Assembly: GCF_007954425.1 (NCBI RefSeq)
Contig: NZ_CP042345.1
Span: forward strand, 558,001-622,000
DNA from: Novosphingobium ginsenosidimutans
Lineage (GTDB): Bacteria; Pseudomonadota; Alphaproteobacteria; Sphingomonadales; Sphingomonadaceae
Reading direction: 5' to 3'
Length of the DNA: 64,000 bases
Shown: in pieces, positions 9,746 through 17,633 of the stretch
Layout of the letters: each line of letters begins with the position of its first letter
Position numbering within the stretch: position 1 is the stretch's first letter
Program-made: the position numbers and the translations under genes
The notes under the pieces: model-generated
Database searches by the model: none
Told to the model about the DNA's origin: nothing
What the model saw: only the letters and a program-made list of their open reading frames with translations

Positions 9746-10096
9746 TCAGGTATTGATGCCCACCCGGGCATAACTGGCGGCGGCCGGGCGATAGAGCGCA
9801 GGGCTACCGGCCAGCACTTCCAGCCGGGCCGAAACATTGGCGGCCAGAAGGTTGCGAACCTGGCGGTTTACCTCGTTAATTCGCTTGGCCGCATCAAGCA
9901 GTCCGCGGCATTCCTCGTCCAATTCGAAGTCCTGCGAAAAGGGCCCGGTCGTGTCGATCCGGCCGCACAGCTCGCGCTTGTCCTGCGCGCAACCCAGGAT
10001 CGCATCGAGATCGAGTGCGGCAAGCGCATGCCGCTCGTTCTGCAGAACGGCAAGCATCTGCCGCAGGTTGTCACGCAGTTGCTGGTTCAAGCTCAT
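9746..10096 (-). CDS. flgN: FlgN-like flagellar chaperone
   Basis: This 116-residue, mostly helical protein has the FlgN pattern: an N-terminal helix (QLRDNLRQMLAVLQNERHALAALD) and a C-terminal amphipathic helix (INEVNRQVRNLLAANVSARLEVLAG). FlgN chaperones the hook-filament junction proteins FlgK and FlgL, both encoded in this window. Sequence conservation in this family is low, so the call rests on shape and on its overlap with flgM (ATGA). Confidence 0.78.
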   Translation of the reverse strand: MSLNQQLRDNLRQMLAVLQNERHALAALDLDAILGCAQDKRELCGRIDTTGPFSQDFELDEECRGLLDAAKRINEVNRQVRNLLAANVSARLEVLAGSPALYRPAAASYARVGINT

Positions 10097-10371
10097 TTTC
10101 CACTCCGCAGCAGCAGGCCAGAGGCAATCAGCGCATCGGCAACGCGCATCGGGATAACGGGATAGCGACCGGCCTCGATCGCCTTACGAATTTCAGTGAC
10201 GCGGGCCTGGTCGACTGGCGGCTGGCCGCCTGCGAACAGGGTTTCGACTTCAACTGCCGGTGCAGCGCTGTCGGTGCCGTCGGCCGGGGTGCGGCGTTCG
10301 GCCAGCGGGCGTGGCTGGCGCGGATCGATGCTGGCGACGGGGCGCAGCGGGGGAAGGTCAATCGGTGGCAT
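10093..10371 (-). CDS. flgM: anti-sigma-28 factor FlgM
   Basis: A 92-residue protein with a disordered proline-rich first half and a C-terminal FlgM segment (ARVTEIRKAIEAGRYPVIPMRVADALI) that would bind FliA. The ATG at 10369-10371 has an AGGAG ribosome site. It is translationally coupled to flgN. A three-half-site element identical in layout to the one before flgB lies about 65-90 nt upstream. Confidence 0.88.
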   Translation of the reverse strand: MPPIDLPPLRPVASIDPRQPRPLAERRTPADGTDSAAPAVEVETLFAGGQPPVDQARVTEIRKAIEAGRYPVIPMRVADALIASGLLLRSGK

Positions 10372-10435
10372 GGTGCCGCTCCTGATCTGTCATCATGCCC
10401 GAGAACGACCGGTGTCAGGACTTTTTAAGCCCGAC

Positions 10436-10462
10436 CGGCAGCCTTTTGCCGGATCACGGCAA
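10436..10462 (-). promoter_or_regulatory. three-half-site element upstream of flgM
   Basis: Half-sites CGGCAG (10436-10441), TTGCCG (10446-10451) and CGGCAA (10457-10462) are spaced by 4 and 5 nt. Read toward flgM the order is TTGCCG, 5 nt, CGGCAA, 4 nt, CTGCCG. The same order and spacing occur upstream of flgB. It overlaps the last codons of flgA. It probably binds a FlbD/FleQ-like enhancer protein, which is not encoded in this window. Confidence 0.55.
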
Positions 10463-10924
10463 ATCGACGCCGACCAGGCCTGGCCGCAGCACCCGTCCGC
10501 GCAGCACCGGTGCCTTGGGAACCAGGCCGCGCACTTTGATCCAGGCTCCGGCGGCGCCGGCTTCGAGGGCTTCGCCCGGCTGCGAAACGGCCCAGCCGTC
10601 GCCGCCGACCTGTATCGTCACGCTATCGCCGCGCTGAACCAGCGGCGGCGCGGCGGCGGCTGCCGCGGCAGCCGGCATCGCAACATAGAGCGTCCAGCCG
10701 GCCGGCACAGGGCAACGCACCTGCACTGCCTGGCGGCCATTGCCGTACCAGTCGAGTGCCAAGGGCGCGGTGCAGCGCGCCAGGCGCAGGCGGCGGTCAA
10801 CTGGCGGCGTCGGCTGACCGACAAAAGCGCTGACCTGGCGGTCCACCTCGTCAAGATCGGTAAGGCCCTGCGCCAGGGCAGGGCTGGCCAGCACGGCGAG
10901 CAGCAGCGGCAATGTGCGGATCAT
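10454..10924 (-). CDS. flgA: FlgA, flagellar P-ring assembly chaperone
   Basis: This 156-residue secreted protein has a signal peptide (cut after ASPALA, residue 18). The C-terminal SAF-like domain (VQRGDSVTIQVGGDGWAVS, then VRGRVL/GLVGVDLP-type ending) is typical of FlgA. It helps FlgI form the periplasmic P ring, and flgI is encoded at 16228-17325. The start overlaps the stop of the ExbD-like gene. Confidence 0.88.
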   Translation of the reverse strand: MIRTLPLLLAVLASPALAQGLTDLDEVDRQVSAFVGQPTPPVDRRLRLARCTAPLALDWYGNGRQAVQVRCPVPAGWTLYVAMPAAAAAAAAPPLVQRGDSVTIQVGGDGWAVSQPGEALEAGAAGAWIKVRGLVPKAPVLRGRVLRPGLVGVDLP

Positions 10925-11301
10925 AGGTTGTCTCCGGTATCATAGGTAAGCGCGGCATAGGGCGGGCCGGACAGACCCGGTTCGATCAGAACGCGCGCCG
11001 GACGCGGCAGGGCGGCGGCTTCAGCCAGTAAGGCCGGGCCATCGGCCGGCGCTGCGACCAGCGTCAGGCGCTGGCGCGGGTCGGCGGGCTGGCTCGCAAG
11101 CCATTCGGTGAGGCGCGGCCCGCCTGGCGCAGCGCGCCAGATTGCAACCGGTTCGCCCAGAGCAGGCAGGGTAACCGGGGCAGGCGGCGGCGGGCTCGGC
11201 TGGGTCGGCGCTTCCGACACTGCCGCCGCCGTCACCATGAACAGGATCAACGAGAGATCGGCCAGCACGGTCTGCCAGCCGCTCCCGGCGCGGGCTATCA
11301 T
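10921..11301 (-). CDS. ExbD/MotB-like one-helix protein lacking an OmpA domain
   Basis: This 126-residue protein has one transmembrane helix at about residues 9-30 (WQTVLADLSLILFMVTAAAV). An aspartate at about residue 15 sits at the start of the helix, as in ExbD and MotB, where it carries the proton path. A proline-rich linker and a small C-terminal domain follow. There is no peptidoglycan-binding OmpA-like domain, so it is not an ordinary MotB. The start is the ATG at 11301 overlapping the partner's stop (ATGA); a longer frame to 11373 would overlap the partner heavily. Function unknown. Confidence 0.7.
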   Translation of the reverse strand: MIARAGSGWQTVLADLSLILFMVTAAAVSEAPTQPSPPPPAPVTLPALGEPVAIWRAAPGGPRLTEWLASQPADPRQRLTLVAAPADGPALLAEAAALPRPARVLIEPGLSGPPYAALTYDTGDNL

Positions 11302-11960
11302 GCGGCCACCTCGCGGCCCGGCACGCGGCTGGGGCGAGGCGCAACGGCAGCCTCGACCTGCGCGGCGAGCCAATCGGTAACCTGCTGGCGTTCGGCCTCT
11401 TCGGCCAGGGCCTTGCGCTCGATCATCCGCGACAGCGGAGCGAGCAGCAGGTTGGCCCCCAGGAGGCCATAGAGCGTGGTGGTCACCGCCATCGAGATCG
11501 AACCGGCAAAAGCCCCCTGCGCCAGCCCGGTTGTGGGCAGCTGGCTCAGCGAAACCAGCGTCCCCGCCAGGCCGAACACCGGAGCCAGCTCGGCCGCCTG
11601 GGCCAGGGTACGGACGGCGCGTTCGCTTTCGGCCAGGCGGCGGCTGCGGTGTGCCTCGTGCGCTTCGAGCAGGGCGGAGACCGAGCGGCGGCCGATCAGC
11701 GCATCGGTCGCCTCGTCAAACTCGGCGTCACCCGAATGGTGCGGCACGGCGCGCAGCAGGCCATCCTGGCGGATTTCCTGGATCTGCAGACCGAGCTCGG
11801 CCCGGGTGTGATCAAGGTTGAACCCCCGCCGTCCCAGTCCGCCCAGCTTGACCAGCGTGATCCGGCAATCGGAAAGTCCGCTGCGCAGCACAGTCGCCAG
11901 CAAGGTTCCGCCACCAACGATCAGCGCAGACGGTCCATCGATCAGGGTGGTCAGGTCCAT
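11298..11960 (-). CDS. MotA/TolQ/ExbB-family proton channel protein
   Basis: A 220-residue protein with an N-terminal helix ([18 protein letters not shown]) and a MotA/TolQ/ExbB core. The core includes [18 protein letters not shown] and [21 protein letters not shown], the paired helices that line the proton channel. The start is the ATG at 11960 with an AAGGAG site; the frame is open further upstream to 12122. It is coupled to the ExbD-like gene. A standard motAB pair lies at 19926-21617, so this is a second, different stator-like unit. Confidence 0.78.
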   Translation of the reverse strand: MDLTTLIDGPSALIVGGGTLLATVLRSGLSDCRITLVKLGGLGRRGFNLDHTRAELGLQIQEIRQDGLLRAVPHHSGDAEFDEATDALIGRRSVSALLEAHEAHRSRRLAESERAVRTLAQAAELAPVFGLAGTLVSLSQLPTTGLAQGAFAGSISMAVTTTLYGLLGANLLLAPLSRMIERKALAEEAERQQVTDWLAAQVEAAVAPRPSRVPGREVAA

Positions 11961-12023
11961 CGGGTAAACTCCTTCACCCGCAAGAACGGTCAACGCACGG
12001 CGGCATTCAGCAATGGCGGAAGA

Positions 12024-12050
12024 TTGCCGGATGGCGGCAAAAGCTTGCCG
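12024..12050 (+). promoter_or_regulatory. three-half-site element upstream of flgB
   Basis: TTGCCG (12024-12029), CGGCAA (12035-12040) and TTGCCG (12045-12050) are spaced by 5 and 4 nt, giving two overlapping inverted repeats. It lies 45 nt before the -24 GG of the flgB sigma-54 promoter, a sensible place for an enhancer-binding protein. The same layout occurs upstream of flgM. Confidence 0.6.
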
Positions 12051-12092
12051 GTCACCCAGCATATGGCCCGCAGAAAACCGCCATTTGCGCAA

Positions 12093-12108
12093 TTGGCATG
12101 GTGTTTGC
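12093..12108 (+). promoter_or_regulatory. sigma-54 promoter of the flgB operon
   Basis: TTGGCATGGTGTTTGC has GG (12095-12096) and GC (12107-12108) exactly 10 nt apart and fits TGGCA-N6-TTGC. It lies 38 nt before the flgB start. Confidence 0.82.
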
Positions 12109-12145
12109 GGAATACGTGTCACGCATTGTCATGAGGACACCTGCC

Positions 12146-12493
12146 ATGAGTGAGAGCCTGTTCGGAATCCACGGCACCGCGCTGCAGCTGCGTTCGCAGC
12201 GGCTGGCGCTGATCACCTCGAACATCGCCAATGCCGCGACCCCTGGCTACAAGGCCCGCGACCTCGATTTCGCTGCGGCCCTGAAGGCCCGCAACGAGGG
12301 CCTGGGCACCGATCGCGCCGCAGAAAAGGCCACGCGATACCGCGTGCCGGTCATGCCCAGCCTTGATGGCAACACGGTCGAAATGGCGACCGAGCAGACC
12401 GCCTTTGCGGAGAATGCCGTCGCCTATCAGGCCACGCTCGGCTTCCTGCGCGGACGGATCGAGACACTGACCCGCGCGCTGAAGGGCGAGTGA
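12146..12493 (+). CDS. flgB: flagellar proximal rod protein FlgB
   Basis: This 115-residue rod protein has the conserved N-terminal rod motif ([19 protein letters not shown]) and a C-terminal helix for axial packing. The start chosen is the ATG at 12146, in frame with a longer open stretch from 12098 that contains the sigma-54 promoter. It is first in flgBCDEFGHIJKL. Confidence 0.92.
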   Translation: MSESLFGIHGTALQLRSQRLALITSNIANAATPGYKARDLDFAAALKARNEGLGTDRAAEKATRYRVPVMPSLDGNTVEMATEQTAFAENAVAYQATLGFLRGRIETLTRALKGE

Positions 12494-12495
12494 CG

Positions 12496-12903
12496 ATGGC
12501 CAACCAGCCCCTCACCCTGTTCGGCGCTGCGCAGCGGGCCATGTCGGCCCAGCTGGTGCGGATGAACGCCGCCTCGTCCAACCTTGCCAACGCCGGCACC
12601 GTCACCGGCAGCGAGGCAACCGCCTATCGCCCGATCCGCACGGTCTTTGCGGCTGAGGTCGATCGCGCCTCGGGCCTTTCGACCGTTCGCGTCGGCGGGA
12701 TCATGCGCGAAAGCGCGCAGCCGGTGAAGCGTTATGAACCCGACCATCCGCTGGCCGATGCGGAAGGCAACATCTGGACTGCCCCGGTCGATGAAAACGC
12801 CGAGATGGTCGAGATGCTCGATGCCTCGCGCCAGTACCAGAACCTGGTCGAAGCCCTTTCCACCGCCAAGCAGCTGATGCTTGAAACCATGAGGATGAAG
12901 TGA
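12496..12903 (+). CDS. flgC: flagellar proximal rod protein FlgC
   Basis: This 135-residue rod protein carries the motif NAASSNLANAGTVTGSE near the N-terminus. Its C-terminal helix is MVEMLDASRQYQNLVEALST. The ATG at 12496 has an AAGGG site at good spacing; a GTG at 12490 is the alternative. The stop overlaps flgD (TGATG). Confidence 0.92.
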   Translation: MANQPLTLFGAAQRAMSAQLVRMNAASSNLANAGTVTGSEATAYRPIRTVFAAEVDRASGLSTVRVGGIMRESAQPVKRYEPDHPLADAEGNIWTAPVDENAEMVEMLDASRQYQNLVEALSTAKQLMLETMRMK

Positions 12904-13181
12904 TGGTCTCCCCTGTCACAGCGGCGGGGTCCAACCCCGCCGCCCCCCGCTCCAGCTCGTCAACCAACGGGCCAACCCTGGGCCAGTCGGACTTCATCCG
13001 GCTGCTCACCACCCAGCTCAAGTCGCAAGACCCGACCGACCCGGTCGATAACAAGGAGATGATCGCGCAGATGGCGCAGTTCTCCTCGCTGTCGGGGATC
13101 GAGCAGATCAATTCGACCCTCAAGGACATTGCCGCCCGGCTTGACCAGGCGTTCCCCGCCCAGACCCCGGTTCAGGAGTAA
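12903..13181 (+). CDS. flgD: short FlgD hook-scaffold protein
   Basis: A 92-residue protein containing the FlgD N-terminal domain: GQSDFIRLLTTQLKSQDPTD, PVDNKEMIAQMAQFSSLSG. FlgD forms the temporary hook cap. Typical FlgD has about 220 residues with Tudor- and Ig-like domains after this part; here the frame stops cleanly and flgE starts 6 nt later, so the protein is a natural short form. No leftover coding for the missing domains is visible. Confidence 0.85.
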   Translation: MVSPVTAAGSNPAAPRSSSSTNGPTLGQSDFIRLLTTQLKSQDPTDPVDNKEMIAQMAQFSSLSGIEQINSTLKDIAARLDQAFPAQTPVQE

Positions 13182-13187
13182 CCACCC

Positions 13188-14000
13188 ATGTCGTTCTACA
13201 CCTCTCTCAACGGGCTCAAGAATGCCCAGACCGAACTTTCGGTGATCGCCAACAACCTGGCCAATGCCGAAACCACCGGCTTCAAGAAGAGCCGGATCAA
13301 CTTTGCCGATATCGTTTCGGGCACGGCCTCGTCCAACCCCAAGCTGGTCAAAGGGATCGGCTCGGCGGTTCAGTCGATTGACCAGAACTTCTCGCTCGGT
13401 CCGACGCAGCAGACCGGCGCCGCGCTGGACCTGGCGATCAATGGCGAAGGCTTCTTCACCAAGGTTTCGCCCGTTACCGGCAAGACCTTCTATACCCGCA
13501 ACGGCAACTTTGGGATGGATGGCGCCGGCTATATCACCGATGTCCAGGGCAACCGGCTGCAGGTGTTGCCGGTCGACGCCAACGGTAACGTCACGTCCTC
13601 TACCCCGCAGGATGCTCAGGCCCCGGCGACCAATGGCGCGGGTGCCGAACTTATGTCGGTCACCGTCAAGGCCGATGGGGCGATGATCGCCGCCTATGCC
13701 GATGGCACGGTGACCGAACTTGGCAAGGTTGCGCTGGCGAGCTTCGTCTCGCCGCCGGGCCTGCTGCAGATTGGCAACCAGGACTGGCAGGCCACCGGCA
13801 TTTCCGGCCCCGCATCCTACGGCCAGCCTGGTGCTGCGCGCTTCGGCACCATGCTGTCAGGCAGCCTCGAGCAGTCGAACGTCGACATTGCCGAGGAAAT
13901 GGTCGGGCTGATCACTGCCCAGCGCTATTTCCAGGCCAATGCCAAGGCGATCGATACGGCCACCCAGCTGTCGCAGACCATTATCAACCTGCGGACCTAG
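13188..14000 (+). CDS. flgE: flagellar hook protein FlgE (short form)
   Basis: This 270-residue protein has the rod/hook N-terminal motif (LSVIANNLANAETTGFKKS) and the C-terminal motif (LEQSNVDIAEEMVGLITAQ). The position after flgD indicates FlgE, the hook subunit. It is much shorter than the roughly 400 residues of enterobacterial FlgE, so the outer hook domain must be small. In length alone it resembles FlgF/FlgG, but distinct flgF and flgG follow. Confidence 0.85.
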   Translation: MSFYTSLNGLKNAQTELSVIANNLANAETTGFKKSRINFADIVSGTASSNPKLVKGIGSAVQSIDQNFSLGPTQQTGAALDLAINGEGFFTKVSPVTGKTFYTRNGNFGMDGAGYITDVQGNRLQVLPVDANGNVTSSTPQDAQAPATNGAGAELMSVTVKADGAMIAAYADGTVTELGKVALASFVSPPGLLQIGNQDWQATGISGPASYGQPGAARFGTMLSGSLEQSNVDIAEEMVGLITAQRYFQANAKAIDTATQLSQTIINLRT

Positions 14001-14009
14001 GACTAGCCC

Positions 14010-14750
14010 ATGGACCGCCTGATCTGGACTGCCGTAACCGGCATGACTGCAGCGATGACCCGGCAGCGGGTGATCGCCAGCAACATGGCCAATGCCCAGA
14101 CCACCGGCTTTCGCGCCGAGGTGCTGCAGATGACTCCGCTGACCCTCAAGGGGCCGGCAGTCGAGGCCCGGGCGATGACCGATGCGGCGGTCAAGGGCGC
14201 AATGATGACGCCGGGCGTGATGGTCAATACCGGCCGTCCGCTCGACGTCGCGCTCCAGGGTCAGGCCATGCTGACGGTCCAGGCCCCCGATGGCAGCGAA
14301 GCCTATACCCGGCGCGGCGACCTGACGGTCTCGGCCAATGGCTTGCTGGTCAATGGCGAAGGCTTTGCCGTCATGGGCGAAGGCGGCCCGATTACGCTGC
14401 CCCCCGGTGGCACTTATGCCATTGCCGAGGACGGCGCCGTGCTGCGCCGCGATCCGGGCACGCCCGAGGCGGCTCCGGCCGAAGTCGGGCGGCTCAAGCT
14501 GGCCAATCCGGCAGGCACCGCGATCGCCAAAGGCCTCGACGGCCTGTTCCGGGTGATCGGTGGCGGGATCCTGCCGAGCGACGCCGAAGCGCGACTGGCC
14601 CCTGCCACGCTTGAGCAATCGAACGTTCGGCCCAGCGAAGTACTGGTCGACATGGTCGAGGCCCAGCGCCTCTACGACATGCGCACCAAGCTCGTCGCCA
14701 CGGCCAAGGAGCTCGACGAGGGCGGCGCCAGCCTGATGCGCATGACCTGA
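14010..14750 (+). CDS. flgF: flagellar rod protein FlgF
   Basis: This 246-residue rod protein has MTRQRVIASNMANAQTTGFR at the N-terminus and LEQSNVRPSEVLVDMVEAQR at the C-terminus. The middle segment includes DVALQGQAMLTVQAPDGSEA. Length and position are as expected for FlgF, upstream of flgG. Confidence 0.92.
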   Translation: MDRLIWTAVTGMTAAMTRQRVIASNMANAQTTGFRAEVLQMTPLTLKGPAVEARAMTDAAVKGAMMTPGVMVNTGRPLDVALQGQAMLTVQAPDGSEAYTRRGDLTVSANGLLVNGEGFAVMGEGGPITLPPGGTYAIAEDGAVLRRDPGTPEAAPAEVGRLKLANPAGTAIAKGLDGLFRVIGGGILPSDAEARLAPATLEQSNVRPSEVLVDMVEAQRLYDMRTKLVATAKELDEGGASLMRMT

Positions 14751-14774
14751 ATTCCATTTCACGGAGACTGACCG

Positions 14775-15563
14775 ATGCCCTCTTCCGCCTTGCATGTCGC
14801 CCGCACCGGGCTTGAAGCCCAGGACACCCGGATGCGGGTGATCGCCAACAACCTGGCGAACATTGCCACGACCGGCTTCAAGCGCGACCGCGCCAATTTC
14901 GCGACGCTGGCCTATCAGGAAAACCGCGTCGCTGGGCAGCAGAGCTCGACCGAGACGGCCTATGCCACCGGGCTCAACCTGGGCACCGGGGTCAGCCTGC
15001 AATCGACCACTTCGATCACCACCCAGGGAACGCTGTCGAGCACGGGCAATCCGCTCGATATGGCGCTCGACGGTGAAGGCTTTTTCCAGGTCCAGTTGCC
15101 GGGCGGGCGCCTCGCCTATACGCGTGCTGGCAACTTCTCGCGCTCAGCCGAGGGATCCCTTGTTACGCCGCAGGGCTATGCGGTCCAGCCTGCGATCACC
15201 ATTCCGGAAGGCGCGACCGCCATTTCGGTTGGTCCCGACGGGACGATTTCGGCCAATCTGCCGGGTTCCAGCGTGCCGACCGAGCTTGGCCAGCTTACCC
15301 TGGCCAGCTTCACCAATCCGGCCGGCCTGCAGGCGCTGGGGGACAACTTCGTATCCGAAACGGCCGCATCCGGGCCGGCCCAGATCGGCGCTGCCGGGGC
15401 CGATGGGCGCGGCTCGATCCGCCAGGGTATGCTCGAGGCTTCGAACGTCAACGTGGTCGAAGAGCTGGTCGACATGATCGAGACCCAGCGCGCCTACGAG
15501 ATCAATTCCAAGCTCATCTCCGCAGTCGACGAGATGCTGCGCAACGCCAACCAGACACTGTGA
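14775..15563 (+). CDS. flgG: flagellar distal rod protein FlgG
   Basis: A 262-residue protein with the highly conserved FlgG motifs RMRVIANNLANIATTGFKRD, NPLDMALDGEGFFQVQLPGG and the C-terminal ASNVNVVEELVDMIETQRAY. It forms the distal rod that passes through the P and L rings encoded just downstream. Confidence 0.96.
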   Translation: MPSSALHVARTGLEAQDTRMRVIANNLANIATTGFKRDRANFATLAYQENRVAGQQSSTETAYATGLNLGTGVSLQSTTSITTQGTLSSTGNPLDMALDGEGFFQVQLPGGRLAYTRAGNFSRSAEGSLVTPQGYAVQPAITIPEGATAISVGPDGTISANLPGSSVPTELGQLTLASFTNPAGLQALGDNFVSETAASGPAQIGAAGADGRGSIRQGMLEASNVNVVEELVDMIETQRAYEINSKLISAVDEMLRNANQTL

Positions 15564-15571
15564 GGATGGCG

Positions 15572-16228
15572 ATGAAGCGCGCCCTGACTGCTCTTATGCT
15601 TGTGACACTGACGACGCCGGTGGCCGCCAAGCCCAAGCCGCCAGCCGGGTTCGAGCCCACCCTGCCCGCAGCACCGTCGGCGCCGCGCGCGGCCGATGGG
15701 GCGATCTTCAACGCCAGCGCTGGCTATGCCCCGCTGATCCAGGGGCACCGTGCCCGCGCGGTTGGCGATCCGGTAACGATCCTGCTGGTCGAAAGCACCA
15801 CCACTTCCAAGTCGGCCGGGTCCAAGACCCAGCGCGGCGGGAACGCTTCGATCACGCCGCCCACCGCCGGTCCACTGTCTTTCCTCAACCCCGATGCCCT
15901 TAAAGCTGGCAGCCAATCGTCGTTCAAGGGCGAGGGCAACGCGAGCCAGACCAGTTCGCTCTCGGGTGAGTTGGCAGTGACCATTGCCGAAGTGCGGCCG
16001 AACGGGACCGCGCTGGTACGCGGAGAAAAGCGCTTGTTGCTGAGCCAGGGCCAGGAATGGATCCAGTTTTCGGGGATCGTGCGCCTGGCCGATCTCGACG
16101 GAGATAGCCGCGTTCTCTCCAGCCGGGTCGCCGATGCGCGGATCGAATATGCCGGTAACGGGTCGGTCCAGCGCGCCAGCCGCGAAGGCTGGCTGTCGAA
16201 GTTCTTCAGCATGATCAGTCCGTTCTGA
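15572..16228 (+). CDS. flgH: flagellar L-ring protein FlgH without lipobox
   Basis: This 218-residue protein forms the L ring in the outer membrane. Family segments include VGDPVTILLVESTTTSKSAG, SFKGEGNASQTSSLSGELAV and LVRGEKRLLLSQGQEWIQFS. FlgH is usually a lipoprotein, but here the signal peptide (MKRALTALMLVTLTTPVAA) ends in a signal peptidase I site and the protein has no cysteine. The ATG at 15572 is chosen because GAGG lies 6 nt upstream. The stop overlaps flgI (TGATG). Confidence 0.92.
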   Translation: MKRALTALMLVTLTTPVAAKPKPPAGFEPTLPAAPSAPRAADGAIFNASAGYAPLIQGHRARAVGDPVTILLVESTTTSKSAGSKTQRGGNASITPPTAGPLSFLNPDALKAGSQSSFKGEGNASQTSSLSGELAVTIAEVRPNGTALVRGEKRLLLSQGQEWIQFSGIVRLADLDGDSRVLSSRVADARIEYAGNGSVQRASREGWLSKFFSMISPF

Positions 16229-17325
16229 TGGCACGCTTTCTCACCCTCTTCGCGCTCGCTTGCGCGCTGACCTGCCCGGTTGCGGCCCAGGCCGAACGCG
16301 TGCGCGACCTGGGCGCCTTCCAGGGCGTCCGTTCCAACCAGCTGACCGGCTATGGCGTGGTCGTTGGCCTTGATGGCACTGGCGATGATAGCCTGGCCTA
16401 TGTCACCGAAGCCATGCGCGGCGTTTCGGGCCGGGTCGGTGTGCAGCTGCCCGCCGGGGTCAACCCCAGCCTCAAGAACGCCGCTGCGGTAATGGTCACT
16501 GCCGACCTGCCGCCCTTCGCCAAGCCCGGCCAGCGTATCGACGTGACCGTTTCGGCGATTGGCAAGGCCAAAAGCCTGCGCGGCGGATCGCTGATCCTGT
16601 CCCCGCTCTACGGTGCCGATGGACAAATCTATGCCATGGCCCAGGGCAACCTTGCCGTCGGCGGCCTGGGCATTTCCGGAGCCGATGGATCGAAGCTGAC
16701 GGTCAACGTGCCCACGGTGGGTCGCATCGCCGATGGCGCCAGCGTAGAGCGCAGCGTGCCGACCGGCTTCGAGTCCGGCGACACACTGCGCTGGAACCTG
16801 TTCGCCGCCGATTTCCTAACCGCTGCGCGGGTCCGCGATGCGGTCAACGCCCGCTTCCCCAATGCCGCTCAGGTAGAGGACGGGGTCACTCTCGCGCTGC
16901 GCCTGCCGCTCGATCCCAACGCCCGCGCCAGCATGATGGCGGCGATCGAGATGCTCGATGTCACGCCGGCCGAAACGCCAGCGCGGGTCGTGGTCAACAG
17001 CCGCACCGGCACGGTGGTAATCAATTCGGCCGTGCGCCTTTCGCCCGCAGCGATCAGCCACGGCAAACTGACCGTACGGATCGACGAGAACCCGCAAGTG
17101 ATCCAGCCTGCCCCGTTCAGCCGCGGCCAGACCGCACAGCAGGAGGACAGCAAGCTTTCTGCGGAAGAGGGCGGCCGGACAGTCGCACTGTTCCGCCCGG
17201 GCGCCTCGCTGGCGAAGGTGGTCGATGCACTCAACCTGCTCGGCACCAGCCCGTCGGATCTCGTCGCGATCCTCGAGGCGCTCAAGCAGGCAGGCGCGCT
17301 CAAGGCGGAGATGGTCGTAATATGA
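16228..17325 (+). CDS. flgI: flagellar P-ring protein FlgI
   Basis: A 365-residue protein with a signal peptide (cut after VAAQA) and FlgI motifs: RVRDLGAFQGVRSNQLTGYG, VVGLDGTGDD and the C-terminal LGTSPSDLVAILEALKQAGA. It forms the periplasmic P ring, probably with help from FlgA (10454-10924). Coupled to flgH and flgJ by overlapping codons. Confidence 0.96.
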   Translation: MARFLTLFALACALTCPVAAQAERVRDLGAFQGVRSNQLTGYGVVVGLDGTGDDSLAYVTEAMRGVSGRVGVQLPAGVNPSLKNAAAVMVTADLPPFAKPGQRIDVTVSAIGKAKSLRGGSLILSPLYGADGQIYAMAQGNLAVGGLGISGADGSKLTVNVPTVGRIADGASVERSVPTGFESGDTLRWNLFAADFLTAARVRDAVNARFPNAAQVEDGVTLALRLPLDPNARASMMAAIEMLDVTPAETPARVVVNSRTGTVVINSAVRLSPAAISHGKLTVRIDENPQVIQPAPFSRGQTAQQEDSKLSAEEGGRTVALFRPGASLAKVVDALNLLGTSPSDLVAILEALKQAGALKAEMVVI

Positions 17326-17633
17326 CCCCGGTTTCCGCGCCCCTGCTCGCCACCGGCTCGCTTACCGCCAGCCACGGGACCGACCGCGAAAAGCTGGCCG
17401 GCGCCGCCAAGGCGTTTGAGGCGATCTTCGTGCGCCAGATGCTGGCCGCCGCGCGTCAGGCTGGTTTCGGCGACAGCCTGATCGGTGGCCAGGGGCTCGA
17501 TACCTTTCGTTCGATGCAGGACAGCCACTTTGCCGACCTCACCGCACAGACCGGCGCGCTCGGGCTGGCCAAACAGATCGAAGCGCAACTCGCACGCCAT
17601 CTCCCGGCCGAGGGAGTGACCAATGGCCAGTGA
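17322..17633 (+). CDS. flgJ: FlgJ rod-binding domain protein (no muramidase domain)
   Basis: This 103-residue protein matches only the N-terminal rod-capping half of FlgJ: KLAGAAKAFEAIFVRQMLAA, GGQGLDTFRSMQDSHFADLT. Enterobacterial FlgJ has a second, peptidoglycan-cutting half, which is absent here as in many alphaproteobacteria. The separate transglycosylase at 8865-9689 likely does that work. Confidence 0.9.
   Translation: MTPVSAPLLATGSLTASHGTDREKLAGAAKAFEAIFVRQMLAAARQAGFGDSLIGGQGLDTFRSMQDSHFADLTAQTGALGLAKQIEAQLARHLPAEGVTNGQ

Noticed and set aside
10397..10410. Possible sigma-54 promoter for flgM (GG, 10 nt, GC)
   Set aside because: Only the GG/GC spacing fits; the rest of the -24/-12 consensus is poor, so it is not listed as a feature.
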